From positions 2,356,001 to 2,420,000 of the forward strand of contig OZ244921.1 in the NCBI GenBank assembly GCA_965221755.1: a stretch of DNA of 64,000 bases. Direction: 5' to 3'. The position numbers and the translations under genes are program-made. Within the stretch, counting starts at the first letter, position 1; each line of letters opens with the position of its first letter. The notes below the pieces were generated by a model that saw only the letters and a list, made by a program, of their open reading frames with translations, ran no database searches and was not told the origin of the DNA. This stretch comes from Azophilus sp965221755. Its GTDB lineage: Bacteria > Pseudomonadota > Gammaproteobacteria > Pseudomonadales > Azotimanducaceae. This document shows positions 24,994-34,205 of the stretch, piece after piece.

Positions 24994-26550
24994 CACCGCA
25001 GGCGTTTTTCTGGACGACCAGAAGACCGTCTCCGATGGCCAGTTCCAATATCCGGGCGCGGTGGATGCCGGCTTCAACGCGGCGTCGGCGCCGGGCACCG
25101 TCACCGACCCCGCCAACTCGCCGCCGGGGCTGAACAACATCGTCAGCACGGTGGCTGGGGTGTCCAACCCCTACGGACGCGGCCCGCAGACGATTTTCGT
25201 CAACAACTTCACCCGCGAGGAGGAGCAGGTCGCCTTCTTTGGCGAGTTCAGCCTCGACCTCACCGACCGGCTTTCCGCCAGCTTCGGGGCGCGCGACTAC
25301 GGCCTCGACCTTGAATTCACCGGCTCCACCGGCTCCTCGTTCGGCTGCAAGGGCGCCGCCACGCCCTGCGACGGCCAAGGGTTCGACAACCGGGTGTCGA
25401 GGCGTCTGGAAGCCTTGGGAGCCTGCAACGAGTCCGGCAACCTGAGCGACTTGACCCCCTTCTTCAGCGAGACCAATGCCCAAGCGATTGCCGATGGGGT
25501 GGCCAAAGGCGCCTTCTACATCGGCAGCCTGAACGATGACGGCGTGATCAAGGAGAGCGACACCATCTTTCGGGCCACGGTGGACTTCGACCTCACCGAC
25601 GACGCCATGGTGTTCGCGGCTTGGTCGGAGGGGTTCCGGCCGCAGACCGCCAACCGCAACGCCGGCACGCAGGCGAACCGGCAAGCGGGGGTGTATCAAG
25701 GCTACCTGGTGCCCGCCATTGCCCGAACGGACCAACTGGAGAATTTCGAGATCGGCCTGAAGGGCACCTTCCTGGAGCGCACCCTGCAGATCAACGCCAC
25801 CGCCTACGCCACCAAGATCGACGACTTGCAAACCTCCCGATTCGACCCGGCGAACGTGGCTTTCCTGGTGTTCATCGAAAACGCCGGCGACGCCGACGTG
25901 GACGGCCTGGATGTGGACTTCACTTGGTTGGCGACGCCGAACCTGACCTTGAACGGCGGCTTAAGCTACGTCGATAACAAGCTGACGCGCATCAATCCGC
26001 AGTTGCGGGACGTGGTCGTGCCGGTGGGCAGCCGCCTGCCGTGGACGCCGAAGCTGCGCGCCAACCTGCGCGCCCGGTACGACTTCCGCGACCTGAACGT
26101 CATGAACGCGCGGGCGGACGCCTATGTTCGCGGGGCGATCACCTACACCGGCGACAGCCGCGCCGAGATCAGTGCCGATGCCTACTTGGTGGAGGATGTG
26201 GCCACCCGGTGTTCGGCAACGGCACCGGCCTCAAGATCGCGGAGGAGGGCGGCTTCTTCGGCCTGCCGTTGACGGGCGACGACCTTGCCTCGGTGACCAA
26301 CCCCGACTTCGTGGGCGTGGACGCCAACGGCGACGCCCGCTTCAAGGCGGCCCGCTACGTGCAGAAGGGCCATGCGTTCGTCAACTTGGCGGCCGGCCTG
26401 CAGGCCGGCTCCTAGGGCGCGGAGTTGTTCGTGGACAACGTGTTCGACAAGAACGCCCGGGTCAACGTCAACGCCATCGACTACACGCCCTCGGTGACCA
26501 CCAACCGGCCGCGCACCGTTGGGCTGCGGTTCAGCTACGATCTGGAGTAG
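24985..26550 (+). pseudogene. TonB-dependent receptor, 3' remnant with missing plug, frameshift and stop
   Basis: C-terminal barrel half of a second receptor. It opens ITAGVFLDDQKTVSDG without start, signal or plug. Barrel features follow: NNFTREEEQVAFFGEFSLDL, MVFAAWSEGFRPQTANRNAG and ARTDQLENFEIGLKGTF. Near 26205 the frame shifts (VATR then VFGNGTGLKIAEEGGF in the next frame). A TAG at 26413 interrupts GLQAGS and GAELFVDNVFDKNARVNVNA before the natural end VGLRFSYDLE. The missing 5' part seems to have been replaced by the toxin-antitoxin pair. Confidence 0.85.
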
Positions 26551-26580
26551 GGCGCCCAACAACCCTTCACGTCGGCATCC

Positions 26581-27360
26581 TTGGCCGTTGTGACGGGCGG
26601 CGCGGCTGACCAAGCCCGCGTGCTGATCCGGCGGGCGGACTTTGCGGGGGCGCAGCGCGTTGCCGCCCAGGCCTTGGCCGACGGCTCCGCAGAGGCTTCA
26701 ACGACCGTCCAAGCCGAATTGCTCTACGTCCTGGCCGTTGCGCAAAGGTACGCCGGGAAGACGCCCGCCGCCCTGGCTGCGCTCGACCGGCTGCTGGCCA
26801 TCGAACCTGGGCATGCCCGCGCCCACCAGGAGCGGGGCCATGCGCTGCTGACGGACACCCGGCCCGATGCGGCGCGGCGAGCCTACGAGAATGCGGTGCG
26901 TCTCAACCCGGCGTTGCCGGCTGCTTGGAAGGCGCTGGCCGACCTGCGCCGGTTGGCGGGTCTCGGCGAACTTGCCCAAGCGGCCCAAGCCGAAGCGGAT
27001 GCTCTGGCGGCCCTGCCCAAGGAACTGCAAAGCGTCGCCGCCTTCATTCACGATGGCCGCCTGGAGCAGGCGGACCGGCTTTGCCGCCACTACTTGCAGT
27101 CCCACAAGCAGGACGTGGAGGGCATCCGCCTGCTGGCCGGCATCGCCGAGCGGCTTGAGCTGCTGGCGGATGCGGAGTTCCTGCTGGAAACGGCCCTGGC
27201 GCTGGCGCCGGGCCATGGACGATGCCGCAGCGACTACGCCAACCTGCTGCTCAGGATGCAGAAGTTTGAGCGCGCCCACGAGCAAACCCAGCGCTTGGTG
27301 GATGAGCGCCCCGGGGACTTGGCCTGCTTGGCGCTGCACGCCAACGCCAAGGCCGGCTGC
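26581..27360 (+). pseudogene. TPR-repeat protein (probably TPR-sulfotransferase), 3' part lost
   Basis: About 260 residues of tetratricopeptide-like repeats (ALAALDRLLAIEPGHARAHQ, AYENAVRLNPALPAAWKALA, RHYLQSHKQDVEGIRLLAGI). A repeat-rich N-terminus of this kind followed by a sulfotransferase domain is often found next to TonB receptors in this type of bacterium. Here the sequence breaks off at AKAG near 27357 and runs straight into the P-loop region of a helicase in another frame. The sulfotransferase half is absent. TTG is the only start in reach and has no good ribosome site. Confidence 0.65.
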
Positions 27361-28346
27361 TGTTCGTCCACGGACGGGCTGGGTCTGGGAAGTCAACTCT
27401 TCTTAGATATTTTCAACATAAGGCGAAAGGCAACGTCGTATTTCTTGCACCCACTGGCATTGCAGCCCTGAATATCAACGGCCAAACGATACATCGTTTT
27501 TTTCGTTTTGGCATTGGCGCGACGCCCGAAAGTGTGCAGGCAGGTAGAGCGCGGCCTCAAAATCCAAAGACCTTCCAAAAGCTCGACACGATTGTGATTG
27601 ATGAGGTTTCAATGCTTCGCGCTGACCTGCTCGATTGCATCGATGAATTCTTGCGCAAGCATGGGCCTCGCCCCAACCAGCTGTTTGGGGGTGTTCAGAT
27701 GATATTTATCGGCGATCTGTACCAACTCCCGCCGGTTGTCACAGGTGACTTGGACGAGCACTTCCAACAGCACTATCGATCGCCTCATTTCTTCAGTTCC
27801 CGCGCACTGGCTAGACAGCCGAAACTCATGGAGCTGAAGAGGGTTTATCGACAGCGGGACTCGGAATTCATTGGCTTGCTAAGCCGCATCCGCGACGGCA
27901 CGGTCAAGAGCGACATGGACCTCGTCAATCAACGAGTCAAACCGAACTTGCGGCCGAACGAAGAGGGCTCCTGTGTTACGTTGACCACGACCAACAGCGC
28001 CGCAGACCGAATCAATGCGGAAAGTCTCTCAAGACTACCCGGGAGCACTCTAGTGGTGGATGCGGAACAGCAAGGAGAGGTCGATAGCGCCTACTTGCCA
28101 ACGGAAGTCCAGCTCGCTTTCAAACCCGGCGCGCAAGTCATGATGGTAAACAACGATCACGCAGGTCGCTGGGTCAACGGAAGCATTGGTACGATCAAGG
28201 CGTTCAACTACCGTAACGGCGAGGTGGACTTTGTGCGGGTTCAAATGCTTGACCAACCGAAGCCCGTAGATGTCAGCAGGTATGCTTGGGAACTCATGGA
28301 CTTCACCTGCGAGAAGGGGAAAGGTCATGATTTGGGGCGACTTTAG
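27357..28346 (+). pseudogene. PIF1/RecD-like DNA helicase, N- and C-terminally truncated
   Basis: Superfamily 1B helicase fragment of about 325 residues. Walker A is HGRAGSGKSTLLRYF, followed by VVFLAPTGIAALNINGQTIH, Walker B DTIVIDEVSMLRADLLD and motif III GGVQMIFIGDLYQLPPVV. Later motifs include LKRVYRQRDSEFIGLL and FKPGAQVMMVNND. The conserved C-terminal motif normally following YAWEL... (TIHKSQG region) is missing, and the frame ends in GKGHDLGRL. There is no start codon before the P-loop. Base composition is poorer in G and C than the surrounding genes, as expected for imported DNA. Confidence 0.8.
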
Positions 28347-28685
28347 CAATCGCAGGAATATCGACAAAGTACTTGGCGCTGGCTTTCCCTGTATCATTGA
28401 GGCGGACTGGCAGTTGGCTACACCATTCCAAAAAAAGAAGTATGGCGCCACCCATAGGGTGGCTCAGCATGCCCGCTTGGAAATTCTCCCGGACCAATGA
28501 AAGGTCGAGTGCGGGAAGTTGAATTGATTCACGATGCGATGACTTGGTTGGGGCGTGGATGGTGACCGGACGCAAGCTTGGGTTTCGGCTTGTGCCTTCG
28601 TTCTGATGCAAATCGCTTTTTGGAGTATGGCGCTCCAGTCGGTGCCTGACATGCGTGCCCTGGTTCGTGCGGGAGTTGGAAGCCG
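28347..28685. other. Non-coding stretch after the helicase remnant
   Basis: About 340 bases with relatively low GC. Short open frames exist on both strands but show no recognisable protein. It probably belongs to the same imported, decayed segment as the helicase. Confidence 0.4.
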
Positions 28686-29627
28686 CTAGAGCTTTCGGGC
28701 TTCGGGCATCACTTCCTCCAAGTAGGCGTCCAAGGCGTCGCTGCGCCAGGGCGCGCGCAGGGCGACGTTGATTTCCTGGGCGCCGGCCGCCTTGTACTGC
28801 GCGAGCCGCTCCACGGCTTGGTCGGGGGTGCAGAGCAGGGAGCCGCCGGCAATGCGGTCGGCCAAGTCGCCCCAGTCGGCGGCGATTTGCCTGCGCTGCT
28901 GGTCAACGTCCTCCTCGTCCACGCCGAGGTTGAAGGTCAGGTTGACGGAGCGCCGGATGGCCGCTGGATCCCGGTTCTCCGCCTCGCACCATTGGTTGAG
29001 GACGCCGTTCAGGCGGGCGAACTCCTCGGCCGACAGGTAGGCGGCGTTCCAGCCGTCAGCGTGGCCGGCAACGATCTTCAGGGTGCGTTTCTCCCCCAGT
29101 CCGCCGATCCAGATGGGCAGGCGCGGCTGCACGGGCGGCGGCAGGCAACTGGCATCCACCACCTGGAAGTGCTTGCCGTTGAAGTTGGTGCGCTCGCTGG
29201 TGAGCATGCCGCGGATGACTTGGATGGCCTCTTCAAGCATGTCCAGCCGGGTGCCGATGTCGGGGAAGGCGTAGCCGTAGGCGGTGGCCTCCCAGATGTG
29301 CCAGCCTGCGCCCAAGCCGATCTCAAAACGGCCGCCGGTGATGTGGTCCAGGGTGGTTGCCGCCTTGGCCAGCAGGCTGGGGCTGCGGTAGCCCACGTAG
29401 AACACCAGGCAGCCGATGCGGGCTTGGCGGGTTTCCGCCGCCAGCGCGCCCAAGGTGGCAAGCGCCTCGAAGTGCGGTTCCGTGCCGTTCTTCGGCGGCG
29501 CCTCGTAGAAGTGGTCCCAAGCCGAGATCCAATCGACGCCGCCCTGGTCGAGCTTGCGCCAAAGCTGGCGCAGCTCGTCCATGGTCAGGTTCTGTTGGCC
29601 AACGTGTACGCCTAGGGAAAGAGCCAT
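28686..29627 (-). CDS. LLM-class (luciferase-like) flavin or F420-dependent oxidoreductase
   Basis: 313-residue TIM-barrel protein of the bacterial luciferase family. Landmarks: DQGGVDWISAWDHFYEAPPK, LGALAAETRQARIGCLVFYV, ITGGRFEIGLGAGWHIWEAT and LPIWIGGLGEKRTLKIVAGH. The asparagine-rich HADGWNAAYLSAEEFARL segment fits the group often labelled F420-dependent. Such enzymes oxidise alcohols or oxygenate organic compounds; neither cofactor nor substrate is decided by the sequence. It stands alone, with unrelated neighbours. Confidence 0.88.
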   Translation of the reverse strand: MALSLGVHVGQQNLTMDELRQLWRKLDQGGVDWISAWDHFYEAPPKNGTEPHFEALATLGALAAETRQARIGCLVFYVGYRSPSLLAKAATTLDHITGGRFEIGLGAGWHIWEATAYGYAFPDIGTRLDMLEEAIQVIRGMLTSERTNFNGKHFQVVDASCLPPPVQPRLPIWIGGLGEKRTLKIVAGHADGWNAAYLSAEEFARLNGVLNQWCEAENRDPAAIRRSVNLTFNLGVDEEDVDQQRRQIAADWGDLADRIAGGSLLCTPDQAVERLAQYKAAGAQEINVALRAPWRSDALDAYLEEVMPEARKL

Positions 29628-29682
29628 GATGGGGAATCCTTGTGGAGTTGCGTTATTGGCCAGCAGTTGGACGGAACACTAG

Positions 29683-29841
29683 GAGCCTGCGCCATAGGAA
29701 GTCGCGAAAGCGAAAACTTGATGCCGCCGCCCCTTTGGATGGGCGATTGACGAGAATGTCGAGTCATACTTGACGAAATAGAACGCCCAAAGGGGCGAAC
29801 GGAAGCGGATTTTCGGCCGTGAATTCCTGCGGCGCAGGCTC
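29683..29841. repeat. Long imperfect palindrome, MITE-like
   Basis: The outer arms are exact: GAGCCTGCGCC at 29683 and GGCGCAGGCTC ending at 29841. Inner arms also pair (CGCCCCTTTGG-a-TGGGCG with CGCCC-AAAGGGGCG), leaving a loop of about 35 bases. The element fills most of the gap between the LLM gene and the methyltransferase and has no coding capacity. It may be a small transposon relic or a bidirectional terminator. Confidence 0.6.
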
Positions 29842-29850
29842 TCAGGCGGC

Positions 29851-30963
29851 TTAGGCGTTTTGTGCATCGGTTAGCCGTTGCACTGCGGCGGAGTAGAACT
29901 CGGGAACCACCTCCGCGCTGTGGCACACTCGGTCAAGGCGAAGCGAGCACACCGCTGCCGGGCACAAGCCGCCGAAAGGTTCCCAAACCGCGTCGCCGGG
30001 GTCAGTCGTCGCACTGATGGACGTTTCCACGAACTCCAGCGGCTTTTGGCTGCCGTGCAGGCTCTTGTACTTCCAGCGCATCTGCTGACGCTCGCCATTG
30101 ATCCGTTCCTTGCCGGCGACCTGCGGCTTGCGCCAGACATTGGTCACGCCAGCCGAACAGCGGAACTTCGCGCGCATGCGGCACCATTGCTTAGCGGTTA
30201 TTGGATGTTCGCCATCTTGGCTGAAATAGGGTTTGCCGACGGAGTCTCCATGCTTGTTCGCGTAATCAACGAGCCGAGCGAATGCCTCCGGCGGTGGATA
30301 GTACCAAAGGTGATCGGCGGTTAGATATTTGCGCGTAGCCGCATTGGCGACTCCGCAGGCTTCGTTCGCCAAGCGCAGGGGCAGCCCAGTGCGGCGCCAT
30401 TCGTGGCGGAGCCACTCCTGCATGGTCAGCGTTTCGCCGGTTTCGGACTTGAAGCTGGCGACCTTGACATAGTGGGCGCAAACCTCCGTCACCACGGGGA
30501 ACTTCCGCAGTGTGCGGGTGTTGACGTTGCCGGCGATGTGGCCCAAACCCTTGTCCCAGATGTGGCAGCTTCGATATTCCCAACCATGCTCGACCAGCAG
30601 GGGGTGAACAGTGGCCCAGCCGAGTTCGGAGTTCCAGAACCACAGCGTCGTCTCCGGCGTCGAGTTGGCCGCCCATGCCTCGACGTGAGGACGGTACCAG
30701 TCAACGAGGCCGCTGGCGGAATGCAGGTCGCCCGGAAACCCGCTTAGGCCGTAAGGCCCGTCGGCAATGATGCACACCGGTGTCGGCCACTGGTGGTAGA
30801 GGGACTCCGCAGGACCGAAGTGGATCGTTGAGCCGGCGCGTTGAAAGAGGCCGGAGGCATCGCAAGCGATGGTCGCAACGCCCCTCATATCGGTTGGGAC
30901 GCATTGAGCTTGTGGTTCCAGATCCAGAAGCAGCAACCCTTGGCAGGCTGTGTCACGCATCAT
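29851..30963 (-). CDS. DNA methyltransferase, beta-class N4/N6 amino type
   Basis: 370-residue DNA modification enzyme transferring a methyl group from S-adenosylmethionine to the amino group of adenine or cytosine. The catalytic motif IV is DGPYGLSGFPGD near residue 68, ahead of the SAM-binding motif I DAVWEPFGGLCPAAV near 330. That order is the beta class. Between them lies a basic target-recognition region (EWRRTGLPLRLANEACG; KQWCRMRAKFRCSAGV). No endonuclease gene adjoins it, so it is an orphan methylase, a phage-derived anti-restriction enzyme, or a remnant of a restriction system. Confidence 0.8.
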   Translation of the reverse strand: MMRDTACQGLLLLDLEPQAQCVPTDMRGVATIACDASGLFQRAGSTIHFGPAESLYHQWPTPVCIIADGPYGLSGFPGDLHSASGLVDWYRPHVEAWAANSTPETTLWFWNSELGWATVHPLLVEHGWEYRSCHIWDKGLGHIAGNVNTRTLRKFPVVTEVCAHYVKVASFKSETGETLTMQEWLRHEWRRTGLPLRLANEACGVANAATRKYLTADHLWYYPPPEAFARLVDYANKHGDSVGKPYFSQDGEHPITAKQWCRMRAKFRCSAGVTNVWRKPQVAGKERINGERQQMRWKYKSLHGSQKPLEFVETSISATTDPGDAVWEPFGGLCPAAVCSLRLDRVCHSAEVVPEFYSAAVQRLTDAQNA

Positions 30964-31289
30964 GTCCGTTGATCCGATGTTCCATTGTACGCAGCTCCAA
31001 CCTCAAGCGTTAACTTGCTGAGCCGGATCTGATCGCCTTGCCATGCGCCACTCGCATGAGAAACTGTATATCAATACAATCTCGGAATGCAATCCCTTGG
31101 CTTGGCAATTACGGCTTGTATGGAACCTGCTTGGAGACGCCATCCCAACGATGCGAAGCGCCGTCCTTTCGCATGATGGGCGTTCCGTGGGTAGGACCTG
31201 CTTGTTCCTCGCACGGCCGCGTCCCGGTGTGTCGGGATGGAAGACCGCATGAACGCAGCCGGAGTTTTTTGCGAAGTCAGCAACGCGCT
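30964..31289. other. Intergenic region upstream of the methyltransferase
   Basis: About 325 bases between the methyltransferase start and the pepA stop, both on the minus strand. I see no gene. An AT-rich patch near 31060-31090 could carry the methyltransferase promoter, but no clear -35/-10 pair is visible. Confidence 0.35.
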
Positions 31290-32798
31290 TCAGCGAGGGC
31301 TTGGTTGCGTTGGCGCCTGCGTCAGCGTCGTCAGGAACTCCACCAGCAGGTGCACTGGCCGGCCGGTGGCGCCCTTGGCGGCGCCTTCGGAGAGCCATGC
31401 GCTGCCCGCGATGTCCAAGTGCGCCCACTTGAACTCCTCTGCGAACTTTGAAAGAAAGCACCCTGCCGTGATGGCGCCTGCCTGCTTGCCGCCGATGTTG
31501 GCAACGTCCGCAAAGTTGGACTTGAGATTCTCGTGGTACTCTGGCCAAAGCGGCAGCTGCCACGCCGGGTCAAGGCAGTCTTGGCCGCACTGCAGCAGTC
31601 GGTCGATCAAGGCTTGGTCGTTGCCCATGACCACGTTAGCCTCGTTGCCAAAGGTGGCTAGTGCCGAGCCTGTGAGGGTCGCGATGTCAATGACGTGCGT
31701 TGGCTGGAAGCGCTCCGCGTAGGTCAGCGCGTCGCAAAGCAGCAGCCGGCCCTCGGCATCGGTATTCAGGATCTCGACGGTCTTGCCGGACATGCTGGTC
31801 ACCACGTCGCCCGGCTTCGTCGCGCGGCTGCTGGGCATGTTCTCCGCAGCGGCCACCAAGCCGACTACGTTGAGCGGCAACTTCAGATCGGCAATGGTGC
31901 CCATAACGCCAAGCACGGCAGCAGCGCCGGCCATGTCAAATTTCATCTCGTCCATAGCCGCACTGGGCTTGATGCTGATGCCGCCGCTGTCGAAGGTGAC
32001 TCCCTTGCCCACTAGGCAGACAGGCCTGTCGTCCTCCTCCGCCCCGCGGTGCTTCAGCACGATCAGGTGCGCTGGTTCGGCCGACCCGGCGGTCACGGAG
32101 AGGAAGCAGCCCATGTCGAGTTCCTTCATGGCCTCTTCGTCGATCACCTCGACGTCAATGGTCTCGTGGTCGTTGGCCAATTCCCGGGCGCAATTGGCCA
32201 GATGCAGCGGCGTACAGATGTTGCCGGGCAGGTTGCCCAGTTCGCGGGCGCGATTCATGCCCTGTCCTACGGCTTTGCCTCGGCGCATCATGTCCAATGC
32301 GTTTGCCGACGTTGCGCCGATGGACAGGCGTTCGAGCACGGCTTTGCGTTTGGTGTCGTTCTTGCTGGCGACGTATCGGTAGGCGGCCGTCTCCGCTGTC
32401 TGCGCCAGCCGGGCCGCGAGCCAGTCGATGCCGAGGTCGTTGACGGCCAGGTCCGCGACGCTGAAGTGGACATGCGGCATGTTGCCAGCCAGCACTTTCT
32501 TGAGCGCAGCGGCGAAGAACTTGGCGGCTTGCTTACGGTCGAACTTGCCACGTTTGCCGGCACCCACCAACAGGACACGCCCTGCCGCGGACTCCGCGGG
32601 GCAGTGCAGCAGATGCTGATCGTCGTCGGCGTCTTCCCACTCGTAGTCCTCGCTGGCGACAACCGCGCTCAGCGCCCCGTCCAGCTCGGCGTCCAACGCC
32701 TTTGCGTGATCGCCGAGGCCGTCGTCTTCCCAGACGCTCACCACCACGCAGTCGGCATCGATTTCGTTAACGGATCCATCTCTGATCTGGTGCTGCAT
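31290..32798 (-). CDS. pepA: Leucyl aminopeptidase (M17 family)
   Basis: 502-residue cytosolic aminopeptidase that removes N-terminal amino acids, with two metal ions per active site. The N-terminal macro-like domain is followed by the catalytic domain. Metal and catalytic residues are in CLVGKGVTFDSGGISIKPSA (Lys and Asp), EMKFDMAGAAAVLG (Asp) and the signature NTDAEGRLLLCDAL (Asp, Glu, Arg). The start MQHQIRDGSV is chosen because AGGAAA lies seven bases before it; MKNEE and MMKNEE upstream are in frame but without a site. A clear promoter with a 15-bp palindrome lies just upstream. Confidence 0.93.
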   Translation of the reverse strand: MQHQIRDGSVNEIDADCVVVSVWEDDGLGDHAKALDAELDGALSAVVASEDYEWEDADDDQHLLHCPAESAAGRVLLVGAGKRGKFDRKQAAKFFAAALKKVLAGNMPHVHFSVADLAVNDLGIDWLAARLAQTAETAAYRYVASKNDTKRKAVLERLSIGATSANALDMMRRGKAVGQGMNRARELGNLPGNICTPLHLANCARELANDHETIDVEVIDEEAMKELDMGCFLSVTAGSAEPAHLIVLKHRGAEEDDRPVCLVGKGVTFDSGGISIKPSAAMDEMKFDMAGAAAVLGVMGTIADLKLPLNVVGLVAAAENMPSSRATKPGDVVTSMSGKTVEILNTDAEGRLLLCDALTYAERFQPTHVIDIATLTGSALATFGNEANVVMGNDQALIDRLLQCGQDCLDPAWQLPLWPEYHENLKSNFADVANIGGKQAGAITAGCFLSKFAEEFKWAHLDIAGSAWLSEGAAKGATGRPVHLLVEFLTTLTQAPTQPSPR

Positions 32799-32827
32799 CG
32801 TTGTTTCCTCATTTTTCATCAAGAATT

Positions 32828-32882
32828 GCGGACACTGTCCGCTATATTTGCCAATATTAGTCTACAGAACTTTCCTGTTCAA
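32828..32882 (-). promoter_or_regulatory. pepA promoter with a palindromic operator candidate
   Basis: On the minus strand: TTGAAC at 32877-32882, 17 bases, TAATAT at 32854-32859, a good sigma-70 pair. Twelve bases further, at 32828-32842, is the near-perfect palindrome GCGGACA-g-TGTCCGC, around the expected start of transcription and 30 bases before the ATG. A bound protein there would block initiation. I do not recognise which regulator uses this site. Confidence 0.65.
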
Positions 32883-33010
32883 GCAGAAATGGTAGCTGAA
32901 TCGAAGACAATTTGAAATTCAATCTTTCGCACTGTATCCGATCGATCTGTCCTGCGATAACGACACTGCTGCACAGGCACCGCCCTGTCCATGTTCGTCA
33001 ATTCCTCCAC
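32883..33010. other. Spacer between the pepA promoter and an IS5 element
   Basis: About 130 bases of lower-GC sequence with no visible gene. Confidence 0.4.
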
Positions 33011-33014
33011 CTAG

Positions 33015-34205
33015 GGAAGGTCTGAACAAGACGGCATTCTTCGCCGGGCTTGCGGATGACTTCGTTTTTGAAGCCAACCGGCATGGAAGGAGGCGAAATC
33101 ATGCCTTCGGGGCATGGGACGTGCTTGGGCATGGCCGTCCCGGACGCCTTTTCGCGGCCCTTCGCGGATCGCGGACGGACTGCGCCCGCGGCGTCAGGCG
33201 GGCGCATGCCGGCCGGCGATGAGCAGGTTGGAGAAGCCGAGCGGCAGCGCGATGCGCTGCGTGTTCCTCGCCAAGCCCCGGCAGCGCACCTTGGCGTAGC
33301 CGAAGTGCCGCTTCACGTACGGGAAGGGGTGCTCCACCTTGGCCCGCACCGAACCCTTGCGCCGCTCCGCCGCCTCCGGCCCGTCCCTGTCAAGCAGCTT
33401 CCGCTTGCCGCGCCTCATCGCCACCTGCCAGTCCACGTCCATGCCCCGGTTCTCCTCGCGCTTGCCCACGCCCTCGTAGCCCGCGTCGCCCCACACCCGC
33501 TCCTCCCCGCCGTGCAGCACCGCGTGCGCCGTCGCCACGTCCGACTCGCTCGCCGCCGTCGTCCCCGGGCTGTGCGTCAGGCCCGTCTCCGAGTCCACGC
33601 CGATGTGCGCCTTCATCCCGAAGTGCCACTGGTTGCCCTTCTTCACCTGGCGCATCTCCGGATCCCGCTCCCCAGCCTTGTTCCTGGTCGAGCTCGGCGC
33701 GTCGATGATGCTCGCGTCCACGATCGTCCCGCGCTTCAGGCGGTGGCCCAGCGAAGCCAGGTGCGCGTTGATCTCCGCGAACAACGCCTCGCCCAGGCCG
33801 TGCCTCTCCAGCAGGTGCCGGAAGTTCAGGATCGTCGTCTCGTCCGGCAGCGGACCCGTCAGCCGCAGCCCCGCAAACCGGCGCACCGACTCCACTTCGT
33901 ACAGCAGGTCCTCCATCCCCGGATCGCTCAGGTTGTGGAACAACTGGACGCAGTGAACCCGAAGCATCGCTCCCAACGGGTAAGGCTTCCGGCCCCGGCC
34001 GCCCTTCGGGTGGAACGGCTCGATCCGCCGCTCCAGCCGGTCCCACGGGACCAGCCCCTCCATCCGCTCAGGAAACAACTCCCGGCGCGTCCGCCGCTTC
34101 TTCGAATCTGCTCCAGCTCCACGAACTTCGCCTGCTCCATGATCGCTCCAAGGGGTGCTGCCAAGACAGTCTATCCCCGGTTCCGGGGAATTAATCAGAG
34201 GTTCC
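33015..34205 (-). mobile_element. IS5-family insertion sequence, 1.19 kb, flanked by CTAG
   Basis: The ends are imperfect inverted repeats: GGAAGGTCTGAAC at the left and, in reverse complement, GGAACCTCTGATT at the right. CTAG occurs on both sides (33011-33014 and 34206-34209). It carries one transposase gene on the minus strand. The right-hand CTAG supplies the TAG stop of the carboxypeptidase gene. The right-end repeat is nearly the same as the ends of the MITE-like element at 60560-60816. Confidence 0.82.
33194..34140 (-). pseudogene. IS5-family transposase with a one-base frameshift near its start
   Basis: DDE transposase of the IS5 group. It should begin MEQAKFVELEQIR at 34140 and continue KKRRTRRELFPERMEGLVPW, but one base is missing near 34103, so the two parts lie in different frames. 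The rest is complete: YPLGAMLRVHCVQLFHNLSD, TGPLPDETTILNFRHLLERH, first Asp in TIVDASIIDAPSS, second Asp in VWGDAGYEGVGK and the terminal Glu in VRAKVEHPFPYVKRHFGYAK. An internal start could still give a protein lacking the N-terminus. Confidence 0.8.

Noticed and set aside
28270..28500. Small plus-strand frame after the helicase remnant
   Set aside because: It overlaps the helicase end in a different frame, has no ribosome site and resembles nothing.
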